Below the pieces are notes generated by a model. It did not search any database, was not told the origin of the DNA, and saw only the letters and a program-made list of their open reading frames with translations. Shown here in pieces: positions 32,526-41,628 of a stretch of 64,000 nt of DNA (position 1 is its first letter; every line of letters begins with the position of its first letter). Origin of the DNA: Flavobacteriia bacterium (GTDB taxonomy: Bacteria; Bacteroidota; Bacteroidia; Flavobacteriales_D; Crocinitomicaceae); NCBI GenBank assembly GCA_947446925.1, contig CANFHU010000009.1:1-64000 (forward strand). Direction: 5' to 3'. The position numbers were made by a program, and so were the translations under genes.

Positions 32526-33587
32526 CTAACGATTCATGACACTAATTTGTCGTGTAATGGATTCCAAATGAATGGCATCCAAAATCGAGCGAACAAAATC
32601 ATCGCTTAAATGGAGGGCTTTCGCCATTTGCAAACGAGATTCCAACAATTTTTTCCAATGTTCTTCTTGTAGAATGGTGATGTTATGTTCTTTTTTGAAA
32701 CGACCAATTTCTTCACTAATTTGCATACGTTTCATAAGTATATCAAACAATTCCGAATCTAAAGCATGTACTTGCTTACGAAAAGAATCTAATTCATCAA
32801 ACGAACGTTGTTCCATGACATTCGAACGTAAAACCAATTTATTTAGTAGCTCCGTTAAAACTTCTGCAGTTATTTGTTGTTTTGCATCTGACCAAGCTTG
32901 TTCTGGAGTTGGATGCGTTTCAATCATTAACCCGTTGTAATTTAAGTCCATCGCTTTTTGGGAAACTTCCAACAATAAATCCGTTCTACCTGCTATATGA
33001 CTGGGGTCGCAAATTAATGGAATACCCGCTAATTCTTGCTTCAACGCAATTGGAATTTCCCACGTAGGTACATTGCGATACGTGTCGTGTTTGTATACGG
33101 AAAATCCACGATGAATGGCCGTTAAATCTGAAATTCCAGCTTGTTGTAAACGTTCAAACGCACCTATCCATAAATTAAGGTCCGGATTAATTGGGTTTTT
33201 AATCATTACTGGAATGCTGGTTCCTCGCAATGCATCTGCAATCTCTTGTACCGCAAATGGATTCACCGTAGTTCTCGCCCCTATCCAAAGTACATCTGTG
33301 TCATAACGTAACGCTTGTTCCACATGTTTCGCATTCGCAACTTCCACTGCAAAAGGAATTCCTACTTTTTTGGAAGCCTCCGAAATCCATAGTAATCCTT
33401 GCGCTCCAATTCCTTCAAACGAATCCGGTCTAGTGCGAGGTTTCCAAATCCCTCCGCGAATCAACTGTGTTTTCCCTTCCTTTTTAAGCGTTTGAATAAT
33501 CGTATGTGTTTGTTCTTCTGTCTCTATACTACATGGACCAGCAATAACAAAGGGTCGGATCTTCTTTATTTCTTCGGATACATTCAT
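32526..33587 (-). CDS. DAHP synthase (type I-beta) fused to chorismate mutase
   Basis: 353 residues. The N-terminal 260 residues are DAHP synthase, the first step of the shikimate pathway: FVIAGPCSIE, RGGIWKPRTRPDSFEG, IKNPINPDLNLWIGA and CDPSHIAGR. The C-terminal 90 are an AroQ-type chorismate mutase (LDSFRKQVHALDSELFDIL, then KKEHNITILQEEHW), which can bind prephenate and act as a feedback sensor. It overlaps tsaB by four bases upstream and precedes aroA by three bases, so a tsaB-aroF-aroA transcript is likely. Confidence 0.93.
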   Translation of the reverse strand: MNVSEEIKKIRPFVIAGPCSIETEEQTHTIIQTLKKEGKTQLIRGGIWKPRTRPDSFEGIGAQGLLWISEASKKVGIPFAVEVANAKHVEQALRYDTDVLWIGARTTVNPFAVQEIADALRGTSIPVMIKNPINPDLNLWIGAFERLQQAGISDLTAIHRGFSVYKHDTYRNVPTWEIPIALKQELAGIPLICDPSHIAGRTDLLLEVSQKAMDLNYNGLMIETHPTPEQAWSDAKQQITAEVLTELLNKLVLRSNVMEQRSFDELDSFRKQVHALDSELFDILMKRMQISEEIGRFKKEHNITILQEEHWKKLLESRLQMAKALHLSDDFVRSILDAIHLESITRQISVMNR

Positions 33588-34273
33588 TGCTTTGGAGTTA
33601 ATGCATTTTTAGTACTCACACCAACTACGAAATCTTTCAAATAGTACGGTTCAAAATAAGCCACGTCTTCAAACGACTTGGCTACAAACTTATTATAGGC
33701 TATATTAACTTGTCCAATAGCAGATGCAATTACGGATGGATCAATAGTAACATTTCTATCTTTCCAAAATGCTTGCAACTTTTCTACCCCATCTCCAATT
33801 GCTACAAATGGCTCATATTCGGAATACGTCGTTTCTTCTAAAATATCGGCTGTAATTCCTTTCAATACTTCCCCATCATTAGTATAGACAGACGAGAATA
33901 CTTCCATTCTACGTGCATCAATCATTGGTAGGATGGTTTGATTCGGAAATTTCTCCTGACCTAACGCAAATAAACACTGTAATGAATCGATTGCAATTAA
34001 TGGAATGTCTAATGCAAAACATAAACCTTTTGCTGTAGAAACACCAATACGAAGTCCGGTATAAGAACCTGGACCAGAAGCGACTGAAATTGCTTTTAAC
34101 GCCTTGGAAGAAATCGCTTCTTTTACTAGAATTTCTTGAATAAATAGGGTTAATTTTTCGCCATGAACATATCCCTCTTCGGATGTTTCAAGTACATGTA
34201 GCAACTGCCCATTTTTTGAAAGCGCAACAGAACAAACTTTTGTACTTGTCTCAAGATGCAGAATATAGTCCAT
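33584..34273 (-). CDS. tsaB: tRNA threonylcarbamoyladenosine biosynthesis protein TsaB
   Basis: 229 residues from ATG 34273; an upstream ATG at 34309 lies on the far side of a TATCTTTG promoter element and is rejected. It has the ASKHA-type fold without the metal site of TsaD: LHLETSTKVCSVAL, ISVASGPGSYTGLRIGVSTA and AKGLCFALDIPLIAIDSL. It acts with TsaD and TsaE to make t6A37 in ANN-decoding tRNAs. It is first in a unit with two shikimate genes. Confidence 0.93.
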   Translation of the reverse strand: MDYILHLETSTKVCSVALSKNGQLLHVLETSEEGYVHGEKLTLFIQEILVKEAISSKALKAISVASGPGSYTGLRIGVSTAKGLCFALDIPLIAIDSLQCLFALGQEKFPNQTILPMIDARRMEVFSSVYTNDGEVLKGITADILEETTYSEYEPFVAIGDGVEKLQAFWKDRNVTIDPSVIASAIGQVNIAYNKFVAKSFEDVAYFEPYYLKDFVVGVSTKNALTPKQ

Positions 34274-34291
34274 AGGTAAATGTAGTTTAAA

Positions 34292-34299
34292 CAAAGATA
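34292..34299 (-). promoter_or_regulatory. TATCTTTG promoter element before tsaB
   Basis: An exact TAnnTTTG match 18 bases before ATG 34273 on the minus strand. TTTG at 34315-34312 is too close (12 bases) for a standard -33 element. Confidence 0.5.
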
Positions 34300-34355
34300 A
34301 ATAATTCATTCCAAAGAAGGGTGTGAAGTTAAAAAGAGTCGAACCGCTATTTTAT

Positions 34356-34377
34356 TTAATTATTACCAAATAATTAA
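34356..34377. promoter_or_regulatory. Perfect inverted repeat upstream of the response-regulator gene
   Basis: TTAATTATT-acca-AATAATTAA (9-bp arms) lies just before the -7 element of the regulator gene, where the -33 contact would be. A repressor or autoregulatory site is plausible. The arms are pure A/T, so chance is not negligible. Confidence 0.45.
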
Positions 34378-34383
34378 TATTCT

Positions 34384-34391
34384 TATCTTTG
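34384..34391 (+). promoter_or_regulatory. TATCTTTG promoter element before the response regulator
   Basis: An exact TAnnTTTG match 24 bases before ATG 34416. It overlaps a possible TTG start at 34389, which is therefore unlikely. Confidence 0.55.
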
Positions 34392-34415
34392 CGTAACATA
34401 CAACTAACATGCAAG

Positions 34416-35081
34416 ATGAGTCATATTTTAATCATTGATGATGAACAAGACATTCTAGATATTCTAGAATACAATTTAGTTAAAGAAGGATTTGAAGTAA
34501 CTACCTCATCAGATGGATCTAAAGGAATAGAATTGGCCAAGAAAATGTTGCCAGATTTAATCATTCTAGATGTAATGATGCCCGACACAGATGGAATTGA
34601 AGTATGTGAAACTCTACGTAAACTCCCCGAATTAGCACATACACGTATTTGCTTTTTAACTGCCAGAGGAGAAGATTATTCGCAAATCGCTGGATTGGAT
34701 GCTGGAGCAGACGATTACATCACCAAACCAGTAAAACCAAAGGTATTAGTTAGTCGTATAAAAGCAATTATTCGTAGAAGTGGTGGATTAAACGATGAAG
34801 GTGCTGCGGAACCAACATTCATCATCAATAGAGAACGTTATTTAGTAGAAAAAAATGGACAAACATTTCATCTTCCCAAAAAAGAATTTGAACTCTTAGC
34901 GCTATTAGCCTCTAGACCTGACATCGTTTTCGAACGCGACGTAATTTTAGAAAAAGTGTGGGGAACAGACATCGTGGTTGGAGATAGAACGATTGATGTA
35001 CACGTGCGTAAATTACGCGAAAAACTTGGCGACCACCATATCAAAACAGTAAAAGGGATTGGGTATAAGTTTGAGAACTAA
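34416..35081 (+). CDS. OmpR/PhoB-family response regulator
   Basis: 221 residues. A receiver domain (1-120) has the acidic pair D8-D9, phospho-acceptor D52 (IILDVMMPDTDG), the Thr of FLTARGED and the Lys of YITKP. A winged-helix DNA-binding domain (about 130-221) contains FHLPKKEFELLALLASRPD, WGTDIVVGDRTIDVHVRKLR and GIGYKF. No sensor kinase gene lies beside it; the next gene is on the other strand. PhoB-like regulators are common in Bacteroidota, but no phosphate genes are nearby, so the target is open. Confidence 0.92.
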   Translation: MSHILIIDDEQDILDILEYNLVKEGFEVTTSSDGSKGIELAKKMLPDLIILDVMMPDTDGIEVCETLRKLPELAHTRICFLTARGEDYSQIAGLDAGADDYITKPVKPKVLVSRIKAIIRRSGGLNDEGAAEPTFIINRERYLVEKNGQTFHLPKKEFELLALLASRPDIVFERDVILEKVWGTDIVVGDRTIDVHVRKLREKLGDHHIKTVKGIGYKFEN

Positions 35082-35083
35082 AC

Positions 35084-36286
35084 CTAACGTTCAGCGCGAA
35101 CAAGAATATTCGAAAATAAAATTCCAAACACTAATGCCATTGCTGTCATTAACATAGTTAATGCGGTTTGGATTCCTGCTACTACATCACTTTGCACCAA
35201 ATGCGAAATACTAAAAAAACCAAGGGAACCAGGCACTAGTAATATCATTCCAGGCACAAGTAGTAAGGATGAATTTCTTTTTTTTATTCTGGAAAATAAA
35301 TTACTTACTACCCCAAGTAACAAAGAAGCCAAAAACACAGCAACAGGCTCACTAAAAATAGTATTGCCAAATACATACGAAAAATAAGAACACCAACAAG
35401 CAAAAAGGATCCAGCCAAAATCCCTTTGTTTCGCTTTAAATAAAATCATAAATCCTAGAGGCACAAAAAATAAAGCAATCCACTTACTCCAACTTGGTAT
35501 GACGGATATAGTTATTTCTGGATTTGGCAATGTAAATTGTCCCATACATTTCATTCCAACTGCAATTCCAATAGCAATCATCGCAAACGTAATAAAGGCA
35601 TTCGTAAACCTTGTTAGGCCAGCAATCAAATGATTATTAACCATTTCCGTAATAGAAACTGTAAATGAAAATCCAGGAATTAAAATAATTAAACCACAAA
35701 CTGTAGCAATATCCCGTTGAAAATTGGCAAAATAACTTTGAAATAAAGCAGCCACACAACATGCCCATACAGCGGAGATTAATACAAAGAGTTTTCCAAA
35801 GCGCGGTATATATGCTAAAACTCCTTGAAAAATGCCAATACCCAAACCGATAATTAAAGAACAACTAATTTCTGGTAAATTACCACCAAAAATACATGCA
35901 GCACTTCCCGTAGATAATCCGAAGAATAAGGTCATGACCCAATTTGGATAGCGACTTTTTGCGTGATTTATTGCTTCTAATGCTTTAATTCCATCCGAAA
36001 AATCCAATGTTTTAGCTGAAACTTTCGTACACACTTCTTGAATCGCATCAATTTTCTCCAAATTTAAATCCCCTTCTTGTGAAACTTTCACCATATGTGG
36101 TTGTTTAACACCATCATTTACAATACTTGCGAAAATAGAACCCGGTGTCGTGAACAATTCAGCCTCCACTTCCACCGAAACACAAAATTTCTGGATAAAA
36201 TCTTCCACCCGATGCGTAGGTAACCCACTCTCATGCAACGATTTTGCGGCTAATAAGATAAAATCAATTTGAATGGATTTGGACAT
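35084..36286 (-). CDS. Threonine/serine exporter family (ThrE-like) membrane protein
   Basis: 400 residues. The soluble N-terminal part has the typical LLAAKSLHESGLPTHRVEDF segment. About ten transmembrane helices follow in two parts, the first with GLSTGSAACIFGGNLPEIS and GLIILIPGFSFTVSITEMVN, the second with VFGNTIFSEPVAVFLASLLLG and LLLVPGMILLVPGSLGF. This joins the ThrE (DUF1212) and ThrE-2 (DUF3815) halves in one chain, as in Corynebacterium ThrE. It would export threonine, serine or small peptides. It is convergent with the regulator gene, two bases apart. Confidence 0.85.
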   Translation of the reverse strand: MSKSIQIDFILLAAKSLHESGLPTHRVEDFIQKFCVSVEVEAELFTTPGSIFASIVNDGVKQPHMVKVSQEGDLNLEKIDAIQEVCTKVSAKTLDFSDGIKALEAINHAKSRYPNWVMTLFFGLSTGSAACIFGGNLPEISCSLIIGLGIGIFQGVLAYIPRFGKLFVLISAVWACCVAALFQSYFANFQRDIATVCGLIILIPGFSFTVSITEMVNNHLIAGLTRFTNAFITFAMIAIGIAVGMKCMGQFTLPNPEITISVIPSWSKWIALFFVPLGFMILFKAKQRDFGWILFACWCSYFSYVFGNTIFSEPVAVFLASLLLGVVSNLFSRIKKRNSSLLLVPGMILLVPGSLGFFSISHLVQSDVVAGIQTALTMLMTAMALVFGILFSNILVRAER

Positions 36287-36466
36287 ACTAAAAGTTAATC
36301 AGTTGCATCTTTTGGTGAATGAAATAGAAAGTAATTTATTTGTTTGATTACAAATTTAATCAATAAACCGAATAATAATCTGCTGTACAACGCATTCGAG
36401 TGCACGTAAAATTAACTTATATAAAAATCTTACGCATGATTTATAAGGAATGCCAAACCAAAATTT

Positions 36467-36474
36467 TACCTTTG
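36467..36474 (+). promoter_or_regulatory. TACCTTTG element abutting the EamA transporter start
   Basis: A TAnnTTTG match three bases before ATG 36478. It favours that start over an upstream ATG at 36400, which would put the promoter inside the gene, and it implies a leaderless message. Confidence 0.5.
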
Positions 36475-36477
36475 CAC

Positions 36478-37389
36478 ATGTCCAAAAAATCTCTCGCCTG
36501 GTGCTACCTGCTCTTTCTCGGAATCATTTGGGGAGGCTCATTTATCCTTATGAAACGTGGGATGCACGCTTTGGATGGATCGGATTTATTCAGCAGTACA
36601 CAAGTAGCCTCGCTTCGTATGGGAATAGCAGGAATTATATTATTGCCTATCACCCTACTTAATTTCAAAAAAATCCAACACAAAAAAGACATCATGTACT
36701 TTGCGTGCGTTGGTTTTTTCGGTAATTTTTTTCCGGCTTTTTTATTTACCTATGCTGAAACGGGACTATCTTCGGGTTTAACAGGAGTGATGAATAGTCT
36801 TACCCCAATTTTTACAATTTTAATTGGCTATTTGGTATTCAAACATACGATTTCAAGATTTCAAATGACAGGTTTAGCCATTGCAATTAGTGGTGTTGCA
36901 CTACTTATTATGGGAGGGGAAAATGTTACATTTACTGGTAATTTCCCGCAAATCCTTGCAGTTGCAGCTGCTACGCTTTGTTATGCGATTTCAGTAAACG
37001 TGATAAAATATAAACTAACGCAGTACAAATCCATCGAAATTGCTTCCATTGCATTCGGAACCACCTTACTATCAAGCATAATTCTACTGTATTTGAGTGG
37101 TGCCATCGGTTTCTTACAACATACACCAAAGGCATGGGAAGGACTTGGATTCATTGCAATACTTAGTATTGTAGGGACCGTAATTGCGTTATTTTATTTT
37201 AATAAGTTAATCGCGATTTCCTCCACCATATTTGCGAGTAGTGTAACCTACATCATTCCAATTGTGGCCTTGTTTTTTGGTTTATACGATGGGGAAACAA
37301 TAAATTACACGCAAGTGGTAGCGATGTTCGTTATTCTGGGCGGGGTATTTATGGTGAATCGCTCATCTAGACAAAAGACAGAAAGATAA
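36478..37389 (+). CDS. EamA/DMT-family transporter
   Basis: 303 residues from ATG 36478. Ten predicted transmembrane helices form two EamA repeats: WCYLLFLGIIWGGSFILMKRG in the first and LAVAAATLCYAISVNVIKYK in the second. It is an inner-membrane metabolite or drug exporter; substrate unknown. The last residues SSRQKTER and the TAA stop are encoded by the start of a GACAAAAGAC repeat, so the native terminus has been replaced. Confidence 0.87.
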   Translation: MSKKSLAWCYLLFLGIIWGGSFILMKRGMHALDGSDLFSSTQVASLRMGIAGIILLPITLLNFKKIQHKKDIMYFACVGFFGNFFPAFLFTYAETGLSSGLTGVMNSLTPIFTILIGYLVFKHTISRFQMTGLAIAISGVALLIMGGENVTFTGNFPQILAVAAATLCYAISVNVIKYKLTQYKSIEIASIAFGTTLLSSIILLYLSGAIGFLQHTPKAWEGLGFIAILSIVGTVIALFYFNKLIAISSTIFASSVTYIIPIVALFFGLYDGETINYTQVVAMFVILGGVFMVNRSSRQKTER

Positions 37390-37495
37390 AAGACAAAAGA
37401 CAGAAAGACAGAAAGATAATAGAGTAAAGACCATTTAATGAAACGTCTTTGAGTGAAACGCTCTTTTTTCTTTTCTTCTTTTATCTTATTGCCTA
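37367..37495 (+). repeat. Composite GACAAAAGAC tract with a GTGAAAC hairpin unit
   Basis: A purine-rich left half (AGACAAAAGACAGAAAGATAAAAGAC, 37367-37427) is followed by TGAAACGTCTTTGAGTGAAACGCTC and a pyrimidine-rich right half (TTTTCTTTTCTTCTTTTATCTT). It is a small version of the 3203-3585 region. The unit GTGAAAC (37453-37459) replaces GCGAAGC with a compensating base change. It starts inside the EamA coding sequence. Confidence 0.65.
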
Positions 37496-37516
37496 TTTTT
37501 ACAAAAAAAATCAACC

Positions 37517-38908
37517 ATGCAAAACACACAAAATTATATTCAAAAAAACAAGGAAAAATTCCTTAACGAACTAATAGATTTATTACGTATTCCTTCCATT
37601 TCTGCCGATCCAGCATACGCAACAAGTGTTAACGACGCGGCGAAATCGGTAGCGGATCACCTGACACGTGCTGGTGCGGAAAACGTGACTATTTATCCTA
37701 CAAAAGGCTACCCTATTGTATATGGGGAGAAAATTATCGATCCAACTTTACCAACCGTATTAGTTTACGGACATTACGATGTACAACCAGCAGACCCTTT
37801 GGAATTATGGGATAGCCCAGCGTTTGAGCCGGTGATTAAAACTACCCCAATTCATCCGGAAGGTGCCATTTTTGCTAGAGGCGCATGCGATGATAAAGGA
37901 CAAATGTTTATGCATGTGAAGGCCTTTGAAGCGATGGTGCAAGCGGGAGAATTAGCATGTAATGCGAAGTTCATGATTGAAGGAGAAGAAGAAGTTGGAA
38001 GTGTGCATTTGGGTACATTTATCGAAGAATATAAAGAATTATTAAAAGCGGATATCATTTTAGTTTCGGATACTGGAATGTTAGCAAACGATACTCCTTC
38101 CATCACTACTGGATTACGAGGATTGAGTTACGTAGAAGTGGAAGTAACAGGACCAAACCGCGATTTACATTCTGGTTTATACGGTGGTTGTGTTGCAAAT
38201 CCAATCAATATTTTAACCAAAATGATTGCTTCTTTGCACGACGAAAATAACCACATCACGATTCCAGGGTTTTACGACAAAGTGGAAGAATTAACACGTG
38301 CAGAACGCGACGAAATGGCGAAAGCACCATTCAGTCACGATGCCTACTGCAAAGCCTTAAACATTGAAAATGTATATGGAGAAGATGGCTACTCTACCAT
38401 GGAACGCGGTTCAATACGTCCAACCCTAGATGTCAATGGAATTTGGGGAGGGTATATCGGTGAAGGTGCAAAAACGGTAATCGCTTCCAAAGCCTATGCT
38501 AAAATATCTATGCGTTTGGTACCGCATCAAGTACCGGACGAAATCACCGAATTATTTAAAACACATTTTGAAAGCATTGCGCCTGTAGGAACAAAAGTAG
38601 TGGTTACACCACACCATGGTGGTGACCCTGTAGTTACGCCAGTAGATTCTATCGCGTATCAAGCAGCTAGTAAAGCATACGAAACAACCTTCGGAAAACC
38701 AGCAATTCCAGTTCGAAGCGGTGGTAGTATTCCGATTGTAGCTTTATTTGAAAAAGTACTCGGATTAAAAACGGTCATGATGGGATTTGGATTAGACAGC
38801 GATGCGATACACTCTCCGAATGAGCATTATGGCTTATTTAATTATTATAAAGGAATAGAAACAATCCCGTATTTTTATAAGCATTTCGCAGAGATGCATG
38901 GGAAGTAA
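37517..38908 (+). CDS. M20-family dipeptidase
   Basis: 463 residues, the length of the carnosinase-like M20 group. Metal ligands and catalytic residues appear in order: VYGHYDVQPADP (His, Asp), FARGACDDKGQM (bridging Asp), IEGEEEVGS (catalytic Glu and Glu ligand), VSDTGM (Asp) and DAIHSPNEHYGL (His). The dimerisation domain lies between (about 205-360, GLRGLSYVEVEVTGPNRDLH). No signal peptide is present, so it is cytoplasmic. It hydrolyses dipeptides; the exact preference is unknown. Confidence 0.92.
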   Translation: MQNTQNYIQKNKEKFLNELIDLLRIPSISADPAYATSVNDAAKSVADHLTRAGAENVTIYPTKGYPIVYGEKIIDPTLPTVLVYGHYDVQPADPLELWDSPAFEPVIKTTPIHPEGAIFARGACDDKGQMFMHVKAFEAMVQAGELACNAKFMIEGEEEVGSVHLGTFIEEYKELLKADIILVSDTGMLANDTPSITTGLRGLSYVEVEVTGPNRDLHSGLYGGCVANPINILTKMIASLHDENNHITIPGFYDKVEELTRAERDEMAKAPFSHDAYCKALNIENVYGEDGYSTMERGSIRPTLDVNGIWGGYIGEGAKTVIASKAYAKISMRLVPHQVPDEITELFKTHFESIAPVGTKVVVTPHHGGDPVVTPVDSIAYQAASKAYETTFGKPAIPVRSGGSIPIVALFEKVLGLKTVMMGFGLDSDAIHSPNEHYGLFNYYKGIETIPYFYKHFAEMHGK

Positions 38909-38939
38909 ACTATAAATAACACAAACTTACGATACAAAA

Positions 38940-40679
38940 ATGTTTCTACTACTTATCTTGTTTTTCGGTTTACTTTCTATCAACTTTTTCTTTCATAAAA
39001 AAGGTTCTATATCACTAGCATTTTTATTTACAGGAATACTTTTTGGAATAGCAACAGCCCTCGTTACGGAAATATCTAGTTTTTTCCATGCTTACAATAG
39101 TAGTTCTGCAATATTATTTTGGTCCATTTTATGCAGCATACTTGCAATTGTCACTTTCAAACAGAAATTATTCGATTGGAATAAATATAAATTTCTTTAT
39201 GCTACGAACAAAAAAATAATTTGGCTTGTAGGAAGTATATCCATTTTACTTTTCATCCAAGGAATCTTATATCCCCCAAACAACTGGGATTCAATGACCT
39301 ATCACATGGCTAGAATCGCCCATTGGGTAATGAATGAATCTATTGAACCTTATCCAACGCATATTTATAGACAGATATATCAACCTCCTTTAGCGGAATG
39401 GATGATTGCGCAAGTATGTATTTTGAATAAAGCAGATTACTTTGCGAATGCAATTCAGTTAATTTTTCTCATAGCTTCCCTTGGCGTAATCAACCAAATT
39501 ATGCTTTTATGGAATCAAAGTAAAAGTAGAAGAATGATAGCAATTTGTATTGCGTTTACAACCCCTAGTGTTTTTATGCAAGCAACGTCCACCCAAAACG
39601 ACATCGTAGTTTCCTTTTTTTTACTGAGTACTATATTTTTTTTAATTGACTATTTCAAAAGATTTAATATTTCCAGTGCAATCTATATAGGTTTATCCAT
39701 TGGTTTAGCAATCTTAACAAAAGGAACTGCATTAGTTTACATAATTCCAATTATTAGTTTTTGTTTGTTTTTTTTATGGAAGGCATTTTTGAAGAAACAA
39801 ATAAATTTAATCAACTTTTTACCGCATTTCTTTCTCATTGCTTCACTTAGTATTGCTATTGCTTTTCCTCACTATTATAGAAACTATGCACTTTCCGGGG
39901 ATATTTTCGGTGCATCGGATGACCATTATTTCAATAAAAACATTACATTAAAAAGCACCGGATTAAATCTTCTGAAAAACATTGCAAATCATGCAAGTAC
40001 ACCAATAACATCCAACCTAACAAATCAAATCGTTGAAAAAACACATTTAACACTTAAAATTCCAATCAATGACGAAAATTACAGTTACAAAGGGATTCAC
40101 TTTAAGTTAAATAACTGGAATCACAATGAAGATGAAGTCTCTAATTTTCTACAAATAGTTTTATTCGCTGGAGTTCTACTGTTTTTAATTTTAAATTGGA
40201 AAAAAATAGAACCCTTTATAAAATTCTCGGCTCTATTTTGCCTTTTAGCGTTCTGCTTATTTTCTTTTTTATTAAAATGGCAACCATGGCACATGAGACT
40301 ACAAGTTCCTTTATTTATAATGGCTAGCATACCTATAGCGCTATTTTTAGATCATTTTAGTCTAAAAAAAATAGTGTCTCCAATACTTGGTTTTGCAATT
40401 GTATACTGTTTAATATTAGCAGTACTAAATCCAAATAGACCTATTATTAAAAATACCAAACAAGCAAAATTGGTAACTAGATTTGACAACTATTTTATCG
40501 CTATGCCTTCCTATGAAAAGGAATATAAAATTTGGAGGTATAAACTTAAATCGAATAATCCTGTTAATTGGAATGTACATGGAGATACTTGGGAATATCC
40601 TATTTATTATGACTGCTACAGTACTAAACGAAAAGCATTCAAGAGTATAAACATTCAAAATCAAACAAAAAAACTCTAA
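38940..40679 (+). CDS. Polytopic membrane glycosyltransferase, GT39/ArnT-like
   Basis: 579 residues with about 12 transmembrane helices. The large loop after the third or fourth helix contains the conserved acidic-Asp region NNWDSMTYHMARIAHWVMN and IYQPPLAEWMIAQVCI, typical of PMT/ArnT-fold enzymes that take sugars from polyprenyl-phosphate donors. The C-terminus is a short soluble segment. It is the first gene of the polysaccharide locus on the plus strand and ends one base from the convergent GT2 gene. Donor and acceptor are unknown. Confidence 0.75.
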   Translation: MFLLLILFFGLLSINFFFHKKGSISLAFLFTGILFGIATALVTEISSFFHAYNSSSAILFWSILCSILAIVTFKQKLFDWNKYKFLYATNKKIIWLVGSISILLFIQGILYPPNNWDSMTYHMARIAHWVMNESIEPYPTHIYRQIYQPPLAEWMIAQVCILNKADYFANAIQLIFLIASLGVINQIMLLWNQSKSRRMIAICIAFTTPSVFMQATSTQNDIVVSFFLLSTIFFLIDYFKRFNISSAIYIGLSIGLAILTKGTALVYIIPIISFCLFFLWKAFLKKQINLINFLPHFFLIASLSIAIAFPHYYRNYALSGDIFGASDDHYFNKNITLKSTGLNLLKNIANHASTPITSNLTNQIVEKTHLTLKIPINDENYSYKGIHFKLNNWNHNEDEVSNFLQIVLFAGVLLFLILNWKKIEPFIKFSALFCLLAFCLFSFLLKWQPWHMRLQVPLFIMASIPIALFLDHFSLKKIVSPILGFAIVYCLILAVLNPNRPIIKNTKQAKLVTRFDNYFIAMPSYEKEYKIWRYKLKSNNPVNWNVHGDTWEYPIYYDCYSTKRKAFKSINIQNQTKKL

Positions 40680-40680
40680 A

Positions 40681-41628
40681 TTATTTTTTAAGGATTCTTC
40701 TAAAATATTTAAAGCCAAAACCTAAAATAGGAATTTGATCCAAAAATATTACTAACATCGTTTTGTTTGCATTCGAATTATATCCATTCGGAAAAAGGAA
40801 AAATGCTTTTAGAATGTGGTAATGCACCAAGAAAGGATTAAAAGAAGTACTCATAGCCATCGCAATTTTATAATGACACATACTTAGCAATCTTCTTTTG
40901 GATTGAATTGGTAATAAATCTTTTAAAATTTGTTTCGTAAATACATAGTTAAAAAGCGATAATTCTCTTTTGAAGCGATTTGGCGCAGAAATTGAATAGG
41001 ATTCGTCATGTATCTGATATACAATTGTTCTTTCTTTAATTTGCAAAACTGGAAACTTGGTTGCAATACGTAACCATAAATCCAAATCCTCCAACCCTGG
41101 AATCTGTTCATCATATTGAAATTCAGCTAAAATAGACCGATGAATTGCAACTCGTGCAGGATTAAATGTATAAGTTAAAATGTATTCAAAAAGATTATAA
41201 TTAGTTAAATCAGGACAAATACGCTCTTGTAAATTTTCAAAATTATAAGTCTCGTAAGCATTCGTAAAAAATAAGGCTGTTTTTATCTTCGATGCTTGAA
41301 TTTCATCATAAATAGCTTGAAGATGATTTGGTAAATATTCATCATCACTATCTAAAAAACATACATAATTACCCTTTGCGTTTTGTATCCCGCGATTTCT
41401 TGCAAAACAACGCTCTTTATCGATTTCATTTTTAAGATAGTGTAATCGCGGTTCCTGTAGCTGAACTAATACTTCTTCCGTATTATCTGTGGAAGCATTA
41501 TCTACAATTAGAATTTCAAAATCTTGAAAGGATTGTTTGAGTATACTTTGAACAGCTTTTACAACTAAAGCCGCTCTATTTTTAGTCGATATAACAACAG
41601 AAAAAAATGGTGTATTATGGCTTTTCAT
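40681..41628 (-). CDS. Family 2 glycosyltransferase
   Basis: 315 residues. GT-A fold motifs: FFSVVISTKNRAALVVKAVQ, FEILIVDNASTDNTEEV, the metal-binding CFLDSDDEYLPNHL and ED in the acceptor region (GLEDLDLWLRIA). It shares the DSDDxxLPNHLQ block and overall order with the GT2 at 54984-55901, so the two are likely paralogues. It overlaps the upstream GT2 gene by 14 bases and is the last gene of the minus-strand block. Confidence 0.9.
   Translation of the reverse strand: MKSHNTPFFSVVISTKNRAALVVKAVQSILKQSFQDFEILIVDNASTDNTEEVLVQLQEPRLHYLKNEIDKERCFARNRGIQNAKGNYVCFLDSDDEYLPNHLQAIYDEIQASKIKTALFFTNAYETYNFENLQERICPDLTNYNLFEYILTYTFNPARVAIHRSILAEFQYDEQIPGLEDLDLWLRIATKFPVLQIKERTIVYQIHDESYSISAPNRFKRELSLFNYVFTKQILKDLLPIQSKRRLLSMCHYKIAMAMSTSFNPFLVHYHILKAFFLFPNGYNSNANKTMLVIFLDQIPILGFGFKYFRRILKK

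Noticed and set aside
34274-34309. Longer tsaB with start at 34309
   Set aside because: It would include the TATCTTTG promoter element in the coding sequence and add twelve residues not seen in TsaB proteins.
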